64,000 nt of DNA from assembly GCA_036245805.1 (NCBI GenBank), contig BTRK01000006.1:15656365-15720364 (forward strand), read 5' to 3'. The notes beneath the pieces were generated by a model. It worked only from the letters and a program-made list of their open reading frames with translations. It was not told the origin of the DNA and did no database searches. This DNA comes from Pristionchus mayeri (Eukaryota; Nematoda; Chromadorea; Rhabditida; Neodiplogasteridae). Positions within the stretch are counted from its first letter, which is position 1. Each line of letters starts with the position of its first letter. The translations under genes and the position numbers were made by a program. Below, in pieces: positions 57,056-64,000 of the stretch.

Positions 57056-59039
57056 TTTCGAAACACAGTGTACAACAATATGGAAATTAGCCGATGCTTT
57101 CTCATTGTTACTTGTTGCCCTCAATCAGCAGCCGCGTCCTGTACAGTAATTATTTTCTGTCGCGTCGAGACACAAGTGTGTTACAAGAAATAGTTCGCTC
57201 TTAAAATAAAAGGAGGTTCTCAAAAAATTTTTTATTCTAAATTTGTAATCCATGTGTTTTATGTACAGTATGACTCAACAAGTGAAAATTCGTAGACACG
57301 TATTTATAAATATTCGATAAAACACAGCCAGCAGACCTGCTTCATTTCACACGCATGCCTGTAAAACTTTATAAATATCCGGTAAAATAATGCGTTTCTG
57401 TTTTCTTTCCTCCTGGATTGAATATTTTAAATTATATAATTGTTGTTTCCGCTCTGATATTTATATGCAATGGTTTGTTTCCGAACTAGTCGGGTTCGAA
57501 TCCTTGCGGATGAAAGTGGTTGGCACTTAAATCTCTTGAACGTTGAGGCGGTTCGGAAAAACATGCATATCTTTTCTAATTTTTTATGATGTATATTAAT
57601 GATGGGATCAACAACCTACGAGTGGAGTAGCTATATTTGAATACAACATCCCATTGCACACCTATGCCTGACCTACCTTAATTAGCGTATGCTGACCTAA
57701 TTAAAGTTGTATGATCAAGCTGCTCCCGTGGTCTTTTCTGGAGGATCCTAAGAGCAATCGAAATTGACTTTGATCGTTCCAATTGGTTGAGAATTCGAGA
57801 CGCAGCGGCTCTTGCGCATTTTGAGAAAACTCATTGTACCCGAAAGTTGACTTGACTTGCGATCTCCATCTTTGAGAATGAGTCACAGAGCCAGATTTAA
57901 ATCAGTACTACAAATAGACTATGCCCCATAACATTTTCTATTCATGATCTAATTCATGTATTTGTAAGGAATTTCATTACGTTTATTGACTTCCTTCAGT
58001 GTAATTATGTTTACCACGTGTATCACGAGTAAGTGGAGGTGTGCGGGAACATTTTCAAAAAAGTTGCCAGATTCGATTCATATTTTAGTGTTAGAATACA
58101 TTAGACGTAAGATTTCGATAAATATGGTTCATTGGTCGCAGAGCCGGCTTTTAGGAATTTTCCGGTTTTGCATCCGGCTATGATGTATCTCAGCTCCCAG
58201 ATGAGCTACAACGATGGCACCGGGCTCGAAATGTGTGGAAAATTAATTCCAAAAACTTTCATGTTTAGTGCAAGTCGATTAGACAAAAAATAAAAATCAT
58301 ACGGATGAAAAACCTGTTTTGTCTTAAAAAATAAATATTCTCTCTATCAAGCGGTATCGTGCTACAGAATTTTAATGCAAATTATGAAAGAAGAAGTATA
58401 TGTGTATGAAATAAAAACATAAAAACTGAATTCGAAGTGTCTTCAACGTGACAATTTTTACTCAAACATGCCACTATGAAGAAAAAGTGGAAAAAATGAC
58501 TTTTTCGAAACTCTGATTTTCCTTCTTGTCATGTTCAAATATTGTTGTTGGTGAAAGTTAAGCGTAGAAAATCGTGTTTTGGAGCAGGGTTCTACTCGCA
58601 GTTCGACCAACTGCTTGAATTACCCTATACAGAGCTCTCGAATTCTTTGTTGGGGGGAACATTTTCGTTGTGAATGAAGCTGGTGCTCCCTAAATCTTGC
58701 TGTAGGGAGTAATCAATGCCCGAACAAAGTGGACGAAGCCTGCGGAGACTAGGTATGTTTTCATATTTGTGATCGGGCAAAAGGTTATTGCAATTCGTAT
58801 ACAGTGGTATTGATATTGTAATGACACACTATTCGAGGTTACCACTTCCAACATTGCATCATTGCTTTATGCATTAGAGTTAATTTTGTTTGCAATATCT
58901 AATGTGTGAGCTCGCTGGAGTTATGTTATTATCTCATTCTTCTCTAATCCCACACTTTATTGCACTTGGTGTTTGTCCGATTAGGCGACGCCTTTCCAAG
59001 ACCTCTCATGAGTGTTACAATACCAATCAAGTGAGAGAG
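57056..59039. other. Intergenic region, no gene recognised
   Basis: AT-rich sequence with only short unsupported ORFs. A single B-box-like GGGTTCGAATCC occurs near 57490 without a matching A box. I see no inverted repeat of the size found elsewhere in the window. Confidence 0.5.
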
Positions 59040-59404
59040 ACAGGTGTCTTCACCCTCTGGCACTACCGTTCTCACCACTGTTTTCTATCGGCTCTCCTCT
59101 TTTCACGCACTGTCTTGCCTTCTATGACCGGTGAGAGGGCACAATGGACAGACGTAGTCTACCACTTGACCAAACTGTTCACACAGACACACTATACATT
59201 CTCATCCTACCACCTACCGGGTGGTTCTACCGCTGGGTAAAGGCAGAAGCCGGGACAAAGGAAGTGAAATGGGGCGGACTGTGAATGGTCCTGGAGAGGG
59301 CATCGGACGCAGAAGGAAATGATCAGTATTCAACGAGTTAGTTCCCTCGAGAGGTAGCCCTTCCTCTCTTTAATCCCTCCCTCCTTCCTTACCCAAACCC
59401 CATC
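59040..59404 (+). promoter_or_regulatory. Upstream region of the REF-1-like gene, duplicated before the second copy
   Basis: CT-rich sequence with GGGTAAAGGCAGAAGCC and GGAGAGGGCATCGGACGCAG that recurs at about 63040-63311 ahead of the second REF-1-like copy. A more diverged relative lies at about 61330-61690. It probably contains the promoter and 5' leader; no core motif was identified. Confidence 0.5.
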
Positions 59405-60907
59405 ATGAACTCTGCCATCCGCGAGACTCCTCAGGGGTCCTCCGATAATGTGAGTTGAAATTCTTTCTTGCCGATTTCATCAATAGATGCTATGAATCAG
59501 TTCCCCGACTCTTTTAGTCTTTATGATGTCAACTATTTTATGCGAATAGCCATAGGGAGAAACAGTAGCAGCATATCAATCTTTCTTTTCAGTCGAGCAG
59601 TCGAGTAGTAAAGGAGCGGGAGCGTCGTGCACGAGAGGCTGCTGCATTTAGGGAGCTGCGCCATGCCCTGGAAGCCGTCGATCCCACCTCATTGTGAGTT
59701 ATTGTGAATCGAGAAATTGAAGTAATGGTAACGGACGGTCATTGAGTATGTAATTAACGGTGCTCGAATTCTAGAGATGTGAATGTAGTAGAGTTCGAGA
59801 AACGATACTCTCTCTCTTCATTCTATACACTCTGGTCGATCGGCGAGAGCGTCTGTTGAATGAAGAGAGCGTGGTATCGTTTCTCGAACTCTAGAATGTA
59901 GTGTCGCAGTATGAAAAATGGCAGCGCCCTGAAAGGGAACTTATTGTGAACTGTAAGCCATCTGATCAGTATGATATTTGCAGTTGGCGCATGGAGAAGG
60001 TCGATATCGTCGAGGGCGCCATCTTCCTTGTCGAGAAAATCGGAGCAGGTAAGCACAATCACATCGACATTTCTTCGCATGAGATGAAAATATCTAGTGT
60101 CCGAAATCGCAATCGTTTTAATGAACCCATTACAGGCGGCACAGAGCAAGCACTGCCGAACAGGGAAGCAATCGAAGTGGAGCAAGATCCTGCTCACGAC
60201 GAGGTCAGAATCCAAATTAAGAAAAAAAATAAATATTCGTTTAGAAATTATCTCGAGTGGAGGTGGAAAAGCGTCGTCGTGCTAGAGAATCGCGAGGTGT
60301 CAAGAAGCTGAAGGAGCTGTTGATGACCTACGCAAAGGGCGCGAGGTGAGTACCACAATTACATTTCTTCATTGCGTGAGGCGTTTCTGCCGTTTACCAA
60401 AGCGCACCATCGCTAAAAGAGAATAAACAATTTTTCAGCGCGAAAATGGACAAACTGGGAGTGCTCCTCACCGCTTCTGCCTTTCTGAAAGAGCAAGCGG
60501 TTCAGACCCGCTCCCAGAGAACCAGCTCGATCGGGTCCGGTACCAGCAGCATCACCAGCTCGCCATCTTCAGGTACCAGTGCCAGCCCTCCTGGTTTCGT
60601 GCCCAGCCCTATAGCGGGCCCCGTTATTTCTCCTGAACTTGTCCTCGCGTATATGATGCAGCCTACGATGTTCACTTCCATGAGGTACAGTATATCGAAT
60701 TTTTCTTGATTTTATCGTTAATACTCTTTAATGAAAAAGGAAATGCTAATATAATGAGCTATTATAATTATTATATATGAAAAAAGTAATTGTTTCAGCT
60801 TCCCTTCGGTCATCCGAACGCATGTCGCAAATTCTGGAAGCGAATCTTCAAGTGCTGCTACTGCAGAAGAGAAAGGACAAGCTGAGGCGTGGCGACCATG
60901 GGAGTAA
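59405..60907 (+). CDS. REF-1-like transcription repressor with two HES-type bHLH domains
   Basis: Seven exons join in phase to 244 residues: 59405-59449, 59593-59693, 59984-60048, 60136-60203, 60245-60345, 60439-60684 and 60799-60907. bHLH 1 (residues about 20-70): basic RVVKERERRARE, helix 1 LRHALEAVDP, short loop, helix 2 MEKVDIVEGAIFLVEKI. bHLH 2 (about 98-145): VEKRRRARESRGVKKLKELL, then KMDKLGVLLTASAFLKEQ. A Ser/Pro-rich linker follows. The protein ends AEAWRPWE; WRPW is the Groucho-recruiting tetrapeptide of HES proteins, and nematode REF-1 family members carry a related FRPWE-type end. Two HES-like bHLH domains in one protein define the REF-1 family, expected to act in the nucleus as a Notch-regulated repressor. 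I chose the splice from 59693 to 59984 because it restores a normal loop and drops a hAT MITE. Confidence 0.88.
59789..59893. mobile_element. 105-bp hAT-type MITE in an intron
   Basis: Ends TAGAGTTCGAGAAACGATAC and GTATCGTTTCTCGAACTCTA, with the 8-bp duplication GAATGTAG on both sides (59781-59788, 59894-59901). It lies within intron 2 of the REF-1-like gene. Confidence 0.9.
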
Positions 60908-62062
60908 TTTTGTATTGTGTGTAGCGCTCAAGCATTTGCTTTTCGGTTGAATCATTCTTATGCTTGCCACAATTTATTTATGTGCATATTCCGGGAAATT
61001 GATCCAAAACATTGCTTATATTCAACAAAATATTATTACACTTACAATTTATTGTTTCTGAAAACACCGAAATTATTGTAACTCGCTCAAAATGTGTTCT
61101 TCATTTTGCACTTTTCTCGATTAGTCGACCATTCTTTTCATTGCTAATCCTCACGAGTGTCAAACTAAATTCTGTTCAAAAATGCAATACACTGCTCATT
61201 CATTTCCATGCATATTTGATTTCCGTATGAGGAACATCATGGTTTGTCTCGTGTCCTTTCTTACACGTGAGCTTTCTAGGCAACGCAATCTCAAGGCCAC
61301 AGCTAGGTGGTAGAATGCCCGGGAAGTGAGAGAGTGACAAGTGTCCGTTGTCCGAATTGAGTACTCACCCACTGGCCAACCGCTCTCACTATAGAACGAA
61401 CATATTTGCTCTCCTCAAGTCACACACTTTCTCTCCGGTCAGGAAGAGCTAGAAATTGTGCAAGAATGAGACGTCACAGAGGATTCTCCACTCTCATCCG
61501 TCCTCTTTCAAGAACTCTGGGTAAAATCAGAAGCAAAGATAAAGAAAATGAAAGACGTATAATCGGGAAATATCTCGGAAGGTATCAGATGCGGATGGAA
61601 GCGATCAATATTCAAAATGTTTGCTCTCTCATGAGGTAGCCTTTCATTCTTTCTATAATCTCCTCCATCTTCAACACATTCATAGTTTACAGTACTCAGG
61701 GACACTGCAGGATATGAAGAAGCTAGTAGAAACCTCAATAATAATTAAATTCTTCGATTTTTGTATCTCTTCGACCCTCAGAGGTGTTTCATTGCATCTT
61801 GGGATGGAATCGTATAGTCGTGCCAAGTGGGACTGGAAAGGATACGTGGACTAAGCGTTTCTCCCCTCTTTTCGCTTCCTCTTCCCTTCTCTTACCTGGA
61901 GATCTTCCCCCGTATCTATGGGGGTGGACTCGTAAATCTGTCAATGACCGTCATAAGCTCGATTCCCCACCCATAAAGCAGGGCTCTCTTCTTCCTTTTC
62001 ACTCCCCTCTTTCTCCCATTCAGTATCCTCCTACTACTCTATCGTTCCATCGACATCTGCAG
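60908..62062. other. Intergenic region with an old copy of the REF-1-like upstream sequence
   Basis: At 61330-61690, the GGGTAAAATCAGAAGC and TCTCATGAGGTAGCC segments resemble 59225-59365. Otherwise the sequence is AT-rich or CT-rich, with no supported gene. The 76-116 codon ORFs here overlap on both strands and show no homology I can recognise. Confidence 0.45.
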
Positions 62063-62999
62063 ATGTTGTGGACCTTTCTTCTTCTGTTCGCCTTAAGGCT
62101 CAATGAGGTGAGATCGAGCTTAATATTCACCTAAATATGACATACGCAGGGACTATCATATGCTTTCGAAACCAGACGGCATACGTGAAGAGAAATAAGG
62201 TTGGTCGCCCAGCAGCAGTGGATGAATACCACTGCAAGATTATGTGTGTCGAGCGGAATGAGGTTATGATGTACCCCACAAAAATTAAATTAAAACGCTT
62301 TGCAGTGCCTGAGCTACATGTTCACAGACTACGAATGCTTCCTACTTGGGACCGGATATACTGATGGCACAAGTTGCTCGCTGCCGTATGATGAATGGGT
62401 CAAGAAGACCTCAGATGCGGAGTGTCCCGGTAACAATGATTCCGATGTAAGAAATCAATTCACTTATCAAACTTTTTCAGACTCCATTCCACAGACTCCC
62501 GTTGATGAAAACTACAATAATTTGAATACCGCATTCGCTGACAAACCTTACGAGAATGTGTCAATGGCTATCGATGGTCAAGGAAATCAATACTGCCCAG
62601 GAACATCAATTATGGAGTGAGTTACGTTTTCATTTTTTTGTTCAATTTTACAAAAGTAATGTAATTACTAAATATTGTCAGCGCATACCTTCCGGACAAT
62701 TCTCACGAAGTGGAGGGATTCGGAACTCAGGTCCGCTGGGATGGCTCGGCTCGTGGCTATTCTTCGATCCTTCCGATGCCGGCAACGTTACGTACGTGAG
62801 AGGAGTCCGTTGTCTCAAGATCGACCTCAATGATTTCAAAGGTTTTCAGTATCTTAATTATGTAACAAATTAGAGCCCAGGAACGGAATCTTGCGGCGGT
62901 GGAATTCCAGAAATGGACGTTCCAAGCGTCTACCGATCTGTTGGACGTATCCAGACGTATGGCCTAACGAACTCCTGCACAAGCAAATATATCGGGTAG
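62063..62999 (+). CDS. Cys-rich, probably secreted protein (PAN-like module?)
   Basis: Exon 1 62063-62107 encodes a signal-like start (MLWTFLLLFALRLNE). Exons 62150-62262 and 62306-62616 give a Cys-rich segment: YHCKIMCVERNE joined to CLSYMFTDYECFLLGTGYTD, then CSLPYDEW and AECPGN. The C...C...C...C spacing is reminiscent of PAN/apple-like modules. Further exons are 62682-about 62791 (YLPDNSHEVEGFGTQVRWDG) and 62874-62999 (CGGGIPEMDVPSVYRSVG, ending TSKYIG). The junction between exon 1 and exon 2 is out of phase as read, so the start or an exon may be wrong. The family is not identified; function is unknown. Confidence 0.4.
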
Positions 63000-63311
63000 T
63001 AGGATAAGCAATGATAATTGTTCCAATGTTATACGTTCAGCCACTGTCACCACTGTCACCCCTCTCGACTCTCCTCTTTTTACTCACTATCGTGCCTTCT
63101 CTGACTGACGTGAGAGTACAATGAACAGACCTAGACCAAACTGTTCTCACAATCACACTTGCATTCTCATCCAACCACCTCCCCGAGTGGTTCTACTAGT
63201 GGGTAAAGGCAGAAGCCAAGACAATGGAAATGAAATGGGGCGGTCTGTGAATGGTTCTGGAGAGGGCATCGGACGCAGAAGATCCGAAACCTTCCTAATC
63301 CGAAACCCGTC

Positions 63312-64000
63312 ATAAACTCTGCCATCCGCGACACTCCTCAGGGCTCCTCCGATAACGTGTGTACTCTTTTAGAGTAGACCCTATTGTTAGTATCATTCGC
63401 CCCCCTTCCCCCCTTCCCATTTCCCCCTATCTGCACCTCGGCTGTCGGTGTCGCTCGTCCCGACAGTGTTAAGATACACAACCTGTCACCGGGGCTGGCA
63501 ACCCTGGGAACGCCATGGGCCTGCTCACCCCATGGCGTTCGACGAGTGCCCGACAGATCCGTTGCCCATTCCACTGCACGTGTTCCCCATCTCCCCCTTC
63601 CCCCTTCTAGATAGATCATTATCACTGAGAGCCCAGCTCTCTTCTCTCTTTTCCAGTTCGATTTCACTCTCTTCCTTTTCATCCATACAGTTCGCTCGTG
63701 CTTTCTATTGTCTCGTTGTATAAGTAAACTTCTTGTATCCCGAGCCCTTGTTACTTGCAATTTGCACTGGGAAAAGGAACAGTGGGGATTCGGGGTCACT
63801 CGTCTTTCCCTCTCTTTCCTAGAAATGAATTGCCTAAAATGAATTGCCATCAATTTATCATTTTTTGTTATGAAAAAAACAAGCCAACGACTTCGTTGTT
63901 TCTCACCTTCATGATAGGCCTAATTTTATGATACTTATGCAAACTTGTATGTTCAGTGCAGCAGTCGTGTGGTCAAGGAGCGGGAGCGACGTGCACGAGA
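63312..64000 (+). pseudogene. Second REF-1-like copy, 5' part, start codon ATA; truncated by window end
   Basis: 63312-63356 matches exon 1 of the 59405 gene (NSAIRETPQGSSDN there), but the first codon is ATA and the donor is GTGTGT. The next exon begins at 63957 (CSSRVVKERERRAR) and runs off the window. The intron is 600 bp instead of 143 and includes a CCATGGG...CCCATGG hairpin near 63513-63538. It may use another start or be a pseudogene; the rest is not visible. Confidence 0.65.

Noticed and set aside
59694..59983. hAT MITE appearing to break the first bHLH of the REF-1-like gene with an in-frame TGA.
   Set aside because: Splicing exon 59593-59693 to the acceptor ATATTTGCAG at 59983 is in phase and gives a normal short bHLH loop, so the MITE and the open stretch around 59901-59983 are intronic.
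1..64000. CRISPR array, bacterial operons, riboswitches or phage genes.
   Set aside because: Spliceosomal introns throughout, nematode-type gene families and transposons. The only regular direct repeat (179 bp) has no unique spacers.

Overview
This is a eukaryotic window, almost certainly from a nematode. Genes are cut into many 50-250 bp exons with GTRAG donors and TTTTCAG acceptors. The right-hand end carries a double-bHLH repressor of the REF-1 type, a nematode-specific architecture, and mariner/Tc1-like and TA-flanked elements are frequent. A diplogastrid such as Pristionchus is my best guess, but that is inference only. No bacterial features, CRISPR arrays or intact tRNA/rRNA genes were seen.

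Bases 1-50710 hold a head-to-tail array of five paralogous genes on the + strand: gene 0 (5' end missing, ends 1616), gene 1 (1996-10307), gene 2 (16934-25294), gene 3 (25589-39067) and gene 4 (39408-50710). Once inserted elements are subtracted, the genes are separated by about 300-380 bp of conserved spacer. Each gene starts with an ATGGAAGAG exon and is built from interchangeable, mostly phase-0 exon modules: (a) short acidic exons full of psi-K-x-E (SUMO-consensus-like) motifs, (b) a CPSTGTS exon of unknown role, (c) exon pairs that together encode a C-x2-C...C-x2-H finger resembling THAP, in at least three divergent classes, (d) three single-finger C2H2 exons, and (e) a C-terminal exon, ending in E-rich DEPGPSG in the intact copies. 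Genes 2-4 all carry disabling lesions and gene 1 is uncertain, so the array looks like a fast-duplicating, partly decaying family of putative DNA-binding factors. Three bZIP exons sit inside the first introns of gene 1.

The introns and spacers are packed with transposons: kilobase-scale fold-back elements flanked by TA (at least six), by TTAA (three) or by TAA (one); three copies of a TTTAAAGTTACC-type MITE; a mariner with a broken transposase; a Tc1-like relic; two non-autonomous LTR retrotransposons, one at the centre of a fold-back element and one inside a hAT-like element, both with readable target duplications; and tRNA-derived repeats.

From 51415 the content changes: a 7-exon gene for a charged, Ser-rich protein of unknown function (51415-55440, +); a convergent 6-exon gene for a 314-residue unknown protein (57055-55771, -); an intact REF-1-like double-bHLH gene ending in WRPWE (59405-60907, +); a Cys-rich, probably secreted protein (62063-62999, +); and the 5' part of a second REF-1-like copy whose start codon is ATA (63312 to the window end).
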